Assembly: GCA_019119415.1 (NCBI GenBank)
Contig: DWXB01000006.1
Coordinates: 1-47,071 of the forward strand
Source: Candidatus Ligilactobacillus avistercoris
GTDB taxonomy: Bacteria; Bacillota; Bacilli; Lactobacillales; Lactobacillaceae
Direction of reading: 5' to 3'
DNA: 47,071 nt
Shown: positions 1-7,949 of the stretch, one piece after another
Numbering within the stretch: position 1 is the stretch's first letter
Layout: each line of letters opens with the position of its first letter
Translations under genes and position numbers: made by a program
The notes under the pieces: generated by a model
What the model saw: only the letters and a program-made list of their open reading frames with translations
Databases searched by the model: none
What the model was told of the DNA's origin: nothing

Positions 1-131
1 CAAAGGACTTGATACTATGAACTCCATTAACGATTATATCCACTTTGCGCTCGATATTGAAGACAATAATATTGTTTTTACTGGTTATAAAACAGAACTA
101 CGACATAGCCGACGAGTGAAAGTCTATTATG
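1..131 (+). repeat. Terminal direct repeat, copy 1
   Basis: Exactly identical to 46941-47071, in the same orientation. It lies wholly within the ISL3 element. Confidence 0.97.
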
Positions 132-1279
132 GCACCCTTAAAGCGACAGCTAAACGTTGTTCGTCATGTGGCTTTTCATCGCTCGTTCACAACGGAAGTG
201 CTCGCGTGTCAATGCCATACCTGACGGTGGACGCTTCGCGGCCAGTTTATCTTGATTTACGCAAAGAACGATTACGTTGCCAACAATGTCACGCCACGAT
301 GATGGCCACGACACCGCTTGTTGATCGTCATTGTCATATCAGTAATGTCGTTAAACAGAAGGTGCGGATTAAGTTAACCCGTCAATTGGCAATGACAGAG
401 ATTGCGGCAGATACAGGGGTCTCCCCCAGTACAGTGGCCCGTGAATTAGCGACCGTCACTGACTTTCCGCAAGTCAAACAAGCCGGTTTACCAGTAAACT
501 TAGCCTTCGATGAGTTTCGCGGCGTCGGCCACCAGCTACATTTTATCTGTTTAGATAACGATACCCATCGGATTTATCAAATTCTGGGTCAACGCGACCA
601 ACGGTCACTCTTGAATTACTTTAACGGCTTCTCAGCGGCTGAACGCGCTCGGGTTCAAACGATTACGCTCGACCTCAACTACCATTATCAAACGATTATT
701 AAGCGTCTTTTTCCACATGCGATGATTGTTCTGGATCGTTTTCATCTCTGCCAAATGGTTAACCGGGCTTTTAATCAACTACGTGCGCAGATTACTAAAG
801 ACTTTGACCCGCATTCGCAGGCCTACAAGTACCTCAAGTTTGGCTGGAAACAGTATTTGATTGCCAGTGATCAGTTAAGTACGCACAATTACTATGATGT
901 CCATCTTCAACAATGGATGTCGCCCGTAGAACACGTTAATAATGGCCTTCAACTTAATGAACAGCTAAGTAATACTTACGATGTTATGCAGGAGATTAAC
1001 CATGCTTTACGACAGCGTGACCACCAACGCCTCGCGGCGTGCTTAAACCAAACGCACCACGTCGGCCCCCAAATGCAGGGTGTTTTACGAAGTCTAAAAC
1101 ATAATTACCAGTATGTCATTAATGGCGCATGTTCACCGTACTCAAATGGTGCTTTGGAGGGCACGATTCGGAAAATTAAACAGCTCCAACGGGTGGCATA
1201 CGGTTTCCGCAATTACGATCAGCTTATCCGCCGCATTATGTTGCTTGAGAATGCGAAGGTACCAAAAAACGTCGCCTAA
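17..1279 (+). CDS. ISL3-family DDE transposase
   Basis: A 420-aa protein that cuts and joins the ends of the element. The N-terminus has a zinc-finger-like set of four cysteines (C48, C51, C88, C91) and a helix-turn-helix around residues 126-144 (MTEIAADTGVSPSTVAREL). The transposase domain follows, with likely catalytic residues D165 (AFDEF), D240 (VLDRFH) and E381 (ALEGTIRKIKQ). The length is typical of the family and the frame is open, so the enzyme looks active. The start is supported by AAAGGA about nine bases upstream. Its codons look more AT-rich than those of the neighbouring housekeeping genes, as expected for mobile DNA. Confidence 0.95.
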   Translation: MNSINDYIHFALDIEDNNIVFTGYKTELRHSRRVKVYYGTLKATAKRCSSCGFSSLVHNGSARVSMPYLTVDASRPVYLDLRKERLRCQQCHATMMATTPLVDRHCHISNVVKQKVRIKLTRQLAMTEIAADTGVSPSTVARELATVTDFPQVKQAGLPVNLAFDEFRGVGHQLHFICLDNDTHRIYQILGQRDQRSLLNYFNGFSAAERARVQTITLDLNYHYQTIIKRLFPHAMIVLDRFHLCQMVNRAFNQLRAQITKDFDPHSQAYKYLKFGWKQYLIASDQLSTHNYYDVHLQQWMSPVEHVNNGLQLNEQLSNTYDVMQEINHALRQRDHQRLAACLNQTHHVGPQMQGVLRSLKHNYQYVINGACSPYSNGALEGTIRKIKQLQRVAYGFRNYDQLIRRIMLLENAKVPKNVA

Positions 1280-1290
1280 AAATAGGCGAC
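1271..1290. terminator. Palindrome over the transposase stop codon
   Basis: GTCGCCTA and TAGGCGAC form a perfect 8-bp stem with a four-base loop, and the stem contains the transposase stop codon. On the minus strand it is followed by six T residues (1264-1270), so it can act as a terminator protecting the transposase gene from transcription entering from outside. Confidence 0.55.
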
Positions 1291-1327
1291 GTAATCTCTT
1301 CATCAACAGGATTTGACAAAGAGCCAT

Positions 1328-1366
1328 AAAAAACCACTACCGCAACCCTCACAGTTACGGTAGTGG
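1328..1366 (-). terminator. Intrinsic terminator of rpsU-yqeY
   Basis: CCACTACCG (1334-1342) pairs with CGGTAGTGG (1358-1366). On the minus strand the hairpin is followed by a run of T (1328-1333). The IS right end begins only two bases beyond the T run. Confidence 0.85.
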
Positions 1367-1380
1367 CCTCAAACACTGAT

Positions 1381-1827
1381 CTACTTATTTAACTGTTCGT
1401 TAACTAACTGATTGACCAGCTTTCCGTCAGCCTGACCCTTCAGCTTCGGCATAACCGCCTTCATTACCTTCCCGAAGTCGGCCTTCGAGGTGGCCCCTAC
1501 TTCCGTAATGGTCTGGCTAACAAGCGCGCGGACCTCATCCGTGCTCAACTGCTCAGGCATGTAACCCTGAACAATCTTGATTTCCTGCTTTAACTGGGCA
1601 ACCGTATCATCCCGGCCAGCTTCCTCGTATTCCTTAATGGAATCCTTCCGCTGCTTCAGTTCCCGAGACAAGACTGCCAGTTCTTCGTCCGGCGTGAGGT
1701 CGTGACCAAGGTTAATCTTTTCGTTTGCTACCGCCGCCTTCAACATCCGCACCGTTCCTAACGTTGCCTTGTCGTGGCTCTTCATGGCAGCAACCATATC
1801 CTTGTTTAATGAATCAAGTAAACTCAT
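1381..1827 (-). CDS. yqeY: GatB/YqeY domain protein
   Basis: A 148-aa protein of the YqeY family, a free-standing version of the helical tail domain of the GatB amidotransferase subunit. It is mostly charged helices (for example SRELKQRKDSIKEYEEAGR) and ends in a helical bundle (KADFGKVMKAVMPKLKGQADG). The family is thought to bind tRNA, but its exact role is not settled. It has the usual length and a GGAGG ribosome site about nine bases upstream. It lies 21 bp downstream of rpsU and is almost certainly cotranscribed with it, an arrangement conserved across Firmicutes. Confidence 0.93.
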   Translation of the reverse strand: MSLLDSLNKDMVAAMKSHDKATLGTVRMLKAAVANEKINLGHDLTPDEELAVLSRELKQRKDSIKEYEEAGRDDTVAQLKQEIKIVQGYMPEQLSTDEVRALVSQTITEVGATSKADFGKVMKAVMPKLKGQADGKLVNQLVNEQLNK

Positions 1828-1848
1828 TAAGCCAACCTCCCAGAGCGA

Positions 1849-2034
1849 CTAGAAGCGCCGCTTATTCTTCCGCTTACGTGCAGCTTCAGACTTCTTCTTC
1901 CGCCGAACACTAGGTTTCTCGTAGAATTCACGCTTACGGTATTCTTGCAGAGTACCTGTTTTTGAAACGGAACGTTTGAAGCGACGAAGAGCGTCATCAA
2001 TAGATTCGTTCTTACGAACAACTGTCTTTGACAT
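1849..2034 (-). CDS. rpsU: 30S ribosomal protein S21
   Basis: A 61-aa basic protein with the typical N-terminal region ([12 protein letters not shown]) and a strongly basic C-terminus ([18 protein letters not shown]). S21 sits on the 30S platform near the anti-Shine-Dalgarno end of 16S rRNA and helps initiation. GGAGGGAGG lies upstream of the ATG. It is the first gene of the rpsU-yqeY operon, with its own promoter just upstream. Confidence 0.97.
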   Translation of the reverse strand: MSKTVVRKNESIDDALRRFKRSVSKTGTLQEYRKREFYEKPSVRRKKKSEAARKRKNKRRF

Positions 2035-2105
2035 GGTGTTTCCCTCCCTCCGAGCTTAAATGTAACCGTTGTTGTACATACGACCAACTTAAACAGTTCT
2101 TTTAC

Positions 2106-2135
2106 ATTGTACTCCCGTTAATGCACGCCAGTCAA
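2106..2135 (-). promoter_or_regulatory. Promoter of rpsU-yqeY
   Basis: On the minus strand, -35 TTGACT (2130-2135) and -10 TACAAT (2106-2111) are separated by 18 bp, close to the housekeeping sigma consensus and about 70 bp before the rpsU start. Confidence 0.8.
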
Positions 2136-2181
2136 CAATCTTTTCCGCCTTTTCACCCCACGCTAACCGCTTTCTTTTTGG

Positions 2182-2187
2182 TATAAT
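2182..2187 (+). promoter_or_regulatory. -10 element upstream of the PPDK regulatory protein gene
   Basis: A perfect TATAAT lies 40 bp before the start codon. I see no convincing -35 box at the normal distance. Confidence 0.5.
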
Positions 2188-2226
2188 ATTCACGGATAAA
2201 AGCGCTTTATTTAGGAGAGGATTTTC

Positions 2227-3045
2227 ATGACAACTAACAATTCAATTCCGGTATACGTTATCTCGGACTCACTCGGTGAAACTGCCAAGCACGTCGTTGA
2301 TTCGGCCCTTGTTCAATTCCCTGACAGCAACTTTACGGTGGAGAAATTTCCGTTTTCCCGGACAACATCAATGATCGATGGCATTCTAAACCGGGCAAAA
2401 CGGGCAAACGCCTTTATCATCCACACCCTCGTTGATCCCGAACTCGCCCACCACGTAAACACGTTTTGCGAAGAGAACGACCTGGACTACTTTGATACCA
2501 TGTCACCCTTGATGGCAAAGCTCGAACACCGAACGGGCCAGCACGCCGCCCACGGAATCAGCATGAACCACACCACGGATAAAAACTACTTCGACCGGAT
2601 TAAGGCGATTGAATTTGCGGTTACGTACGATGATGGTAAGGATCCGAGCGGTTTTCTTAAAGCCGACATCGTCTTATTAGGAATTTCCCGGACATCCAAA
2701 ACACCACTATCTCTCTACCTAGCAAACCAAGGCTACAAGGTCGCCAACCTGCCGCTTGTCCCCCAAGCACAGATTCCCGAAGAAATTTACCGGGTAGATA
2801 AAGATAAGATCTTCGGGTTGACGAACGACCCGGACGTCCTGAATAACATCCGGCGGGAGCGCATGATTGCGTATGGGCTTGATCCTGAAACGACCTACTC
2901 CAACACGGACAATATCACAAAGGAACTGGAGTACGCCAACAACCTCTACCGTGAACTTGGATGTCTCGTGATTAACGTTGCCCATAAGTCCATCGAAGAA
3001 ACGGCCACCCTTATTATGGAAAGTCTTCCGGCGAAGGATGAATAA
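2227..3045 (+). CDS. Pyruvate, phosphate dikinase regulatory protein (DUF299)
   Basis: A 272-aa bifunctional kinase/pyrophosphorylase of the PPDK regulatory protein family. Known members inactivate pyruvate, phosphate dikinase with an ADP-dependent threonine phosphorylation and reverse it with phosphate. The N-terminus (YVISDSLGETAKHV) and the P-loop-like GISRTSKTP (residues 152-160) are characteristic, and the length is normal. AGGAGAGG supports the start. No PPDK gene is in this window, and many lactobacilli are not known to rely on PPDK, so the partner is unclear. The family call is sure; the substrate in this organism is not. Confidence 0.9.
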   Translation: MTTNNSIPVYVISDSLGETAKHVVDSALVQFPDSNFTVEKFPFSRTTSMIDGILNRAKRANAFIIHTLVDPELAHHVNTFCEENDLDYFDTMSPLMAKLEHRTGQHAAHGISMNHTTDKNYFDRIKAIEFAVTYDDGKDPSGFLKADIVLLGISRTSKTPLSLYLANQGYKVANLPLVPQAQIPEEIYRVDKDKIFGLTNDPDVLNNIRRERMIAYGLDPETTYSNTDNITKELEYANNLYRELGCLVINVAHKSIEETATLIMESLPAKDE

Positions 3046-3092
3046 TTGGGGGACGTTCCAGTTTCTTCTCGCTGCTGGCCTTATATGTGCCC

Positions 3093-3170
3093 AAACGAGC
3101 GTGATAAACCCTAAAAGCTGACAGATTATGACATGTCTAGCTTGGCGTTTTTACCACGCTCGTTTTTTAA
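3093..3170 (+). terminator. Long-loop composite terminator
   Basis: An outer 11-bp stem (3093-3103 with 3155-3165, AAACGAGCGTG/CACGCTCGTTT) is followed by six T. Its ~50-nt loop holds an inner hairpin, AAGCTGACA pairing with TGTC-T-AGCTT. It fits a terminator for the upstream gene, but the two-level shape is unusual. The rest of the 255-bp gap before the permease holds its promoter region and no gene that I can see. Confidence 0.6.
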
Positions 3171-3209
3171 TGGCCATATTCCGCCTTTATCTAAGAATAA
3201 AATGATGAT

Positions 3210-3264
3210 AAAATGAAAGAAATCTCATTTTAATTGTTCTTTTTCAATTCACTTGTAGTAAAAT
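3210..3264 (+). promoter_or_regulatory. Putative promoter and operator of the permease gene
   Basis: A perfect 7-bp inverted repeat (AAAATGA, 3210-3216; TCATTTT, 3225-3231) precedes a weak promoter: TTGTTC at 3234-3239, 19 bp, TAAAAT at 3259-3264. The repeat could be a repressor site. The promoter match is poor. Confidence 0.35.
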
Positions 3265-3300
3265 GGAATTAACTTTTTCAATGCGTGAGGAGGAGAATTT

Positions 3301-4692
3301 ATGGCGACGGAGAAGCGTAAACTAAAGCGGTCCCTATCACCTGGTCAGCTGGAAATGATTTCCCTTGGTGGTGCGATTGGGGTCGGCCTGTTTATGGGAT
3401 CGACATCAACCATTAAGTGGACGGGGCCGTCCGTTATCCTCGGATATGCCCTGGTAGGGGTAATCCTATATATCATTATGCGGGCACTGGGAGAAATGCT
3501 ATACGTCAACCCCGGAACGGGTTCCTTTGCCCAGTTTGCGACCGAATACATTCACCCACTCGCGGGCTACCTCGCTAAGTGGGCCAATGTTTGTGAGTAT
3601 ATTGTTGTTGGGATGTCCGAAGTTATCGCGGCTACAGAATACCTGAACTACTGGTGGCCCCACCTGCCCGCCTGGGTGTCAGGACTAGTCGTCATCGCGT
3701 TTTTAACGCTTACTAACCTACTATCGGCGAAATCATACGGGACCCTGGAGTTCTATTTCTCCATGATTAAGGTTGTCACCATCATCCTCATGATTATTCT
3801 CGGAGCACTTATCATCGTTCTGGGCTTTGGTAATCACTGGCATCCCGTTGGGTTCAGTAACCTGTGGGCCCACGGTGGTTTCTTCACCGGTGGCATCAAA
3901 GGCTTCATCTTTTCAATGTCCATTATTGTTGGGTCATATCAGGGAATTGAACTTCTCGGGATCTCTGCCGGAGAAGCGAAGGACCCGAAGCACGCCGTTG
4001 TTAAGTCAGTTAAGTCCGTCATTTGGCGGATCTTAATCTTCTACGTGGGCGCAATCGGAGTGATTGTTACCATTTACCCGTGGGACAAGCTTGGAACGAT
4101 TGGTTCTCCGTTTGTCCAGACGTTTGCGAAGATTGGGATTACGAGTGCCGCCGGAATTATTAACTTTGTGGTCCTCACAGCCGCCCTTTCCGGTGCAAAC
4201 TCAGGAATTTACAGTTCCAGCCGGATGCTCTACATGCTGGCCCACGAAAACGACGCACCGAAGAAACTAGGAAAACTTTCCAAGCGCCTCGTTCCAAATA
4301 ACGCCATCCTCGCCATTTCAGGCGGGATTCTCCTTGGCTTTATCCTTGACCTCGTGTCGTCGGCGTTCAGTAAGTCAACCGCTAACCTGTTTGTGGTCGT
4401 CTTTAGTTCGAGTGTGTTACCGGGGATGATTCCGTGGTTAGTAATTCTTTTGGCCGAACTCCGGTTCCGGAAGAACAATCCGGAAATCATGGCGGACCAC
4501 CCGTTTAAGCTTCCGCTTTACCCGTGGTCTAATTACTTGGCGCTCGCCTTTATGGCCGTGATTATCATCTTCATGTTTATTAATCCTGACACCCGCGTTT
4601 CAGTCAGCGTGGGGGCGATCATCCTGGCAGCGCTTATCATCGTATACATTGTTCGGCACGGCCTAGGAAAACGGACCGATTATAAATACTAA
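3301..4692 (+). CDS. APC-superfamily amino-acid permease
   Basis: A 463-aa membrane transporter with about 12 hydrophobic segments. It has the family signature near the N-terminus (EMISLGGAIGVGLFMGS) and conserved GSYQGIELLGISAGE and NSGIYSSSRMLYMLA motifs. It belongs to the AAT group of proton-coupled amino-acid permeases; the substrate cannot be read from the sequence. GAGGAGGAG lies before the ATG. It is monocistronic, bounded by the long-loop terminator upstream and a strong hairpin downstream. A second permease of the same group lies at 41.2 kb. Confidence 0.92.
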   Translation: MATEKRKLKRSLSPGQLEMISLGGAIGVGLFMGSTSTIKWTGPSVILGYALVGVILYIIMRALGEMLYVNPGTGSFAQFATEYIHPLAGYLAKWANVCEYIVVGMSEVIAATEYLNYWWPHLPAWVSGLVVIAFLTLTNLLSAKSYGTLEFYFSMIKVVTIILMIILGALIIVLGFGNHWHPVGFSNLWAHGGFFTGGIKGFIFSMSIIVGSYQGIELLGISAGEAKDPKHAVVKSVKSVIWRILIFYVGAIGVIVTIYPWDKLGTIGSPFVQTFAKIGITSAAGIINFVVLTAALSGANSGIYSSSRMLYMLAHENDAPKKLGKLSKRLVPNNAILAISGGILLGFILDLVSSAFSKSTANLFVVVFSSSVLPGMIPWLVILLAELRFRKNNPEIMADHPFKLPLYPWSNYLALAFMAVIIIFMFINPDTRVSVSVGAIILAALIIVYIVRHGLGKRTDYKY

Positions 4693-4706
4693 AAACGTGA
4701 TAATTC

Positions 4707-4758
4707 AAAGAAGTAACCCTGGTGAAAGGCGTAAACCTCCACCAGGGTTACTTCTTTT
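4707..4758. terminator. Bidirectional terminator between permease and nfo
   Basis: A long perfect stem (AAGAAGTAACCCTGGTG with CACCAGGGTTACTTCTT) with A-rich and T-rich flanks serves the two converging genes. Confidence 0.9.
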
Positions 4759-4790
4759 ATAATCTTTTCTCCTAATTTTCAACCGGTCAG

Positions 4791-5699
4791 CTACTCTTCT
4801 GGTAACTTGCCTTTCGCCGCCAGGATATGCTCCTGCACATCCGGATCAAACTTATTCGCTGTCAGCATCTGAATTTCAAACCCGTACGGGGCGTACTTAT
4901 GGTTTTTATCCGGGCCAACGTACGGCGTCTCCAAAATCTTCGGCACATCCGTTAGTTGCGGATGATGGGCAACGTAGTTCAGTGCATCAAAGCCAATCGT
5001 GCCACACCCAATATTCTCGTGCCGGTCCTTATGGCTTCCCTGCGGGTTCTTTGAATCATTCAGGTGAATCACCTTTAACCGGTCAAGCCCAATAATGTGG
5101 TCAAACTCGTTGAGAACACCATCAAAGTCATCCTTAATGGCGTACCCCGCATCGCTTGTGTGACACGTGTCCAGTGTGACCGAAAGGCGGTCGTTTAAGG
5201 TCACCTTGTCAATAATCGCGGCCAGTTCCTCAAAGGTCCGGCCAACCTCAGTCCCCTTTCCCGCCATTGTTTCCAGGGCAATTTGAACGTGCTGCTCCCG
5301 GGATAACACCTCGTTAAGTCCCCGGGCAATGCTGGCAATCCCCGCTTCGGCACCGGCACCGACATGTGCTCCCGGATGCAGGGTCATTTGCGGTGCCCCG
5401 AGTGCATCTGCCCGCGTCACTTCTTTTTGTAAAAACTCAACGGCAAACGCAAACTTATGCGGATCGGCGTTTCCCAGGTTGACAATGTATGGCGCATGCA
5501 CAACGATATCATGAATGCCGTGCTCCTGCATAAACTGTTTCCCAGCTGGGATGTTCATCTCTTCGAGCGGTTTCCGCCGGGTATTTTGCGGAGCACCCGT
5601 ATATACCATCATTGTGGTGGCGCGATACCCGGCCGCCTCCTTCGCTGATCCTAAAAACATGTCCTTCCCGCGCATCTTAACGTGTGATCCAATTAACAT
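4791..5699 (-). CDS. nfo: Deoxyribonuclease IV (AP endonuclease)
   Basis: A 302-aa member of the endonuclease IV family, which cuts DNA at abasic sites in base-excision repair using three zinc ions. Metal ligands align with the E. coli enzyme: H68, H108, E143 (ALETMAGKG), D177 and H180 ([11 protein letters not shown]), H212 (VIHLNDSK), D225 and H227 (KDRHENIG) and E257 (LETPY). The start at [11 protein letters not shown] is preferred over a longer reading because GAGGTGAG lies just upstream and the family starts there. It is the last gene of the yitT-tagB-nfo run, 10 bp after the transferase stop. Confidence 0.95.
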   Translation of the reverse strand: MLIGSHVKMRGKDMFLGSAKEAAGYRATTMMVYTGAPQNTRRKPLEEMNIPAGKQFMQEHGIHDIVVHAPYIVNLGNADPHKFAFAVEFLQKEVTRADALGAPQMTLHPGAHVGAGAEAGIASIARGLNEVLSREQHVQIALETMAGKGTEVGRTFEELAAIIDKVTLNDRLSVTLDTCHTSDAGYAIKDDFDGVLNEFDHIIGLDRLKVIHLNDSKNPQGSHKDRHENIGCGTIGFDALNYVAHHPQLTDVPKILETPYVGPDKNHKYAPYGFEIQMLTANKFDPDVQEHILAAKGKLPEE

Positions 5700-5709
5700 T
5701 CTTCTCACC

Positions 5710-6882
5710 TCATTTATTGACCGGGAGATACGTATCAAGTACCCGCCTAGTTGCCTCTCCGTCATTCATTGTATTCCACTGGGCGTTAAACGTGGCTAAA
5801 TTAGCCTGGTTACTTGGGGACTGAAGCGCCGCGCTGACCTCCTGCGCAGTCTGACAGACGGGGCCTGGTAGCCACGTCTTCATATCAGGCTGCAGGCCAA
5901 CTTGCTGCTGGTACGCAGCTTCATCATACCAGTAAAAAATCATCCGCCCCGCATTAGGAAGCACCACATAATCAAAAATCACCGACGAATAATCAGTAAT
6001 CAAACAATCGGTGACCGTCAGGAGGTCCTCCGTAGTAAAGTCAGGAATCAGCATTACTTGTTGGCCAAACCGCTTTACAAACGCCTGCTCCATAGCCTGA
6101 ACGTGGGGGTGTAACTTAATGACCAACCGTTGTTTGGGTGATAGTGCCGCCACAATCTGTTCAAAATCGTTAGGGACCTGAAAGACTGGCTTCCCCGCCG
6201 CATCTTCCCGGTACGTTGGCGCATACAGAATAACTTCCTTTTCCCGGAGTTCGGGATATTGGTCATATATCCGGGCAGGGGTTTGCTGCCGCCATGTTTG
6301 GTCAAACAACCGGTCGCTGCGCGGGTACCCTAATACCCGCATCCGTGATTCCGGGACGTGGTAACTTTGCGCAAACACCCGGGCCATCTGGGTAGAACCA
6401 ACAACGTATTCATCAAACTGATTGTATACCCGCTGAAACCGGCGCTTATCCGCCCGGGAACGGTGCTGCGTCCGTGGTTCTTCCCATCCAAAGGATTTAA
6501 CCGCCCCGTTTGCGTGCCACACCTGGATGACCGTGGTTTTCTGGTGGTTAAACGGGCAACCCGCCAAGAAGGCGTAGTAATTATCACAAAACAGTAGCCG
6601 CGCGTTCATGATTAGCCGTAACGGGCAGCCCAGGAACCGCAACCCATCCGTAAAGACCTGTGCCCTAATTCCGTCAGCGGCTAACTGCCGCGCCGCTGCC
6701 GCACAATTTGGGCGGTATAACACGGTGACCAGAGTTCCACACTGCCGGGCTCGCTGTGCCAATGCCCGGATAAACTCCTGGTTATTCCCGAAACTCATGA
6801 CATACACGATTTCTCGGGGCGTCCGGTTTCTAACCATCCCAGCTACCAGCCGCACCAGCCATAAATAAATTACCTTTTTCAT
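5710..6882 (-). CDS. CDP-glycerol glycerophosphotransferase family protein (TagB/TarF-like)
   Basis: A 390-aa enzyme of the teichoic-acid polymerase/primase family, which transfers glycerol phosphate from CDP-glycerol to a lipid-linked sugar or growing teichoic acid at the membrane. It has the expected motifs: VWHANG (121-126), GYPRSD (185-190), APTYRED (221-227), KLHPHV (256-261) and TDYSS (296-300). The hydrophobic N-terminus may contact the membrane. At 390 aa it is nearer the primase TagB/TarB size than the long polymerase TagF. It lies between yitT and nfo in one minus-strand operon. Whether it is primase or polymerase is uncertain. Confidence 0.88.
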   Translation of the reverse strand: MKKVIYLWLVRLVAGMVRNRTPREIVYVMSFGNNQEFIRALAQRARQCGTLVTVLYRPNCAAAARQLAADGIRAQVFTDGLRFLGCPLRLIMNARLLFCDNYYAFLAGCPFNHQKTTVIQVWHANGAVKSFGWEEPRTQHRSRADKRRFQRVYNQFDEYVVGSTQMARVFAQSYHVPESRMRVLGYPRSDRLFDQTWRQQTPARIYDQYPELREKEVILYAPTYREDAAGKPVFQVPNDFEQIVAALSPKQRLVIKLHPHVQAMEQAFVKRFGQQVMLIPDFTTEDLLTVTDCLITDYSSVIFDYVVLPNAGRMIFYWYDEAAYQQQVGLQPDMKTWLPGPVCQTAQEVSAALQSPSNQANLATFNAQWNTMNDGEATRRVLDTYLPVNK

Positions 6883-6893
6883 CAGGAAGCCCC

Positions 6894-7766
6894 CTATGGT
6901 TCCGGTTCGTAGAAGTGCCCCATAATGTGGACGTTATCCGCAATGCTAACAAAGGCGTGCGGGTCCGACTCCTCCATCGCCATTTTAAGTTCCGGTTGTT
7001 CATACCGGGAAATAACGGTAAAGAGAATCGTCTTCTCATCGTGCTTGTACGCTCCCTCAGCACCGTGGACAATCGTAATTCCCCGCCGTAAGTGGTTTTG
7101 AATACAGTCAATTACGCTCTTCGGCTTGGTCGTCACGATCATCACCTGCATTTTTTGCTGGCGGGTGTAGACCATGTCCATTACGCGGGCGTTAACGAAC
7201 AAACCCATCGCTGAATAGAACGCATACGGCCAACCGTAAACCGCCCCGGCCGCAAACACAATCAAGGCATTAAATAACAGGTTAAACGTCCCGATGTTTT
7301 TCCCGGTTAGTTTCCGAAGGGTCAGTCCTAAAATGTCCAATCCTCCCGTTGAAATCCCATTTTTCAGTGCTAACCCGGTCCCAAAGCCGTTGATGACCGC
7401 CCCAAAAATTGAGCAAATAATCGGGTCAGTCGTCAGTGTCACGGGCTTGATTACCTTAATCATGACACTTGAACAAACAACCGCAATGAACGTAAAGACC
7501 GTAAACCGGTGCCCAATTTCCTTCCAGGCGAGCCCAAATAACGGAACGTTGAGGACAAACAACATTAAGGCCGCTGATAACGGGTGCTGCCAGTGTGCGG
7601 TGAGGGATGCAACCAGCTGGGCCGCCCCCGTCACCCCCGACGAATAAATCTTTCCGGGGGTCCAGAAGAAATTCATTGCGACTGACACCAAAATACCATA
7701 GATAAACGCCGTCGATGCCCGTGAAATGTAAGCATGGCGCTTCCAAATTTTTTGTAATTCGTTCAC
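6894..7766 (-). CDS. YitT family membrane protein (DUF161 and DUF2179)
   Basis: A 290-aa protein with about five membrane segments in the first 190 residues (for example GIGTGLALKNGISTGGLDILG-type glycine-rich loops) and a soluble C-terminal DUF2179 domain (KMQVMIVTTKPKSVIDCI onward). The function of the family is unknown. The GTG start is chosen because AAGGAG lies eight bases upstream and the predicted transcription start is about 25 bp upstream; a longer ATG reading would begin inside the -35 box. It is first in an operon with the TagB-like gene and nfo. Confidence 0.88.
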   Translation of the reverse strand: MNELQKIWKRHAYISRASTAFIYGILVSVAMNFFWTPGKIYSSGVTGAAQLVASLTAHWQHPLSAALMLFVLNVPLFGLAWKEIGHRFTVFTFIAVVCSSVMIKVIKPVTLTTDPIICSIFGAVINGFGTGLALKNGISTGGLDILGLTLRKLTGKNIGTFNLLFNALIVFAAGAVYGWPYAFYSAMGLFVNARVMDMVYTRQQKMQVMIVTTKPKSVIDCIQNHLRRGITIVHGAEGAYKHDEKTILFTVISRYEQPELKMAMEESDPHAFVSIADNVHIMGHFYEPEP

Positions 7767-7797
7767 GTTGGGGACTCCTTCATCTTTTGCTGTCGTT

Positions 7798-7826
7798 AGG
7801 ATAACGCACAACCAGCACCCCGACAA
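7798..7826 (-). promoter_or_regulatory. Promoter of yitT-tagB-nfo
   Basis: On the minus strand, TTGTCG (7821-7826) and TATCCT (7798-7803) are 17 bp apart. The position agrees with the GTG start of yitT. Confidence 0.6.
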
Positions 7827-7889
7827 GCCACCCGGTCAAAATTTATTAATTCCGCTCCGGTTGCGGTTTAGGCGGTTCACCTTAAAGCT

Positions 7890-7930
7890 TCCGAAAATAA
7901 CGAAAGGACTGCAACTCATCGTCACAGTCC
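7890..7930 (-). terminator. Terminator after aspS
   Basis: On the minus strand GGACTG pairs with CAGTCC across a 13-nt loop, followed by a T-rich stretch (TTTCGTTATTTT). The stem is short but well placed, 20 bp after aspS. Confidence 0.6.
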
Positions 7931-7949
7931 CCCGTTAAATCACCGGTAA

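Larger units (their letters stand above)
1..1325 (+). mobile_element. ISL3-family insertion sequence, right part
   Basis: This is the transposase gene plus the right terminal inverted repeat (1302-1325). Read on the minus strand the repeat begins GGCTCTTTGTCAAATCCTG. The left terminal repeat of the same type of element lies at the other end of the window (46826-46849, GGCTCTACACTAAATCCTG). The two share GGCTCT and AATCCTGTTGAT around a diverged centre. Joined through the shared 131 bp, the complete element would be about 1440 bp, which is normal for ISL3 elements. The eight bases after the right end (ATAAAAAA) do not match the eight before the left end (AAATCAAT), so the two ends do not show one shared target duplication. 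Confidence 0.9.
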
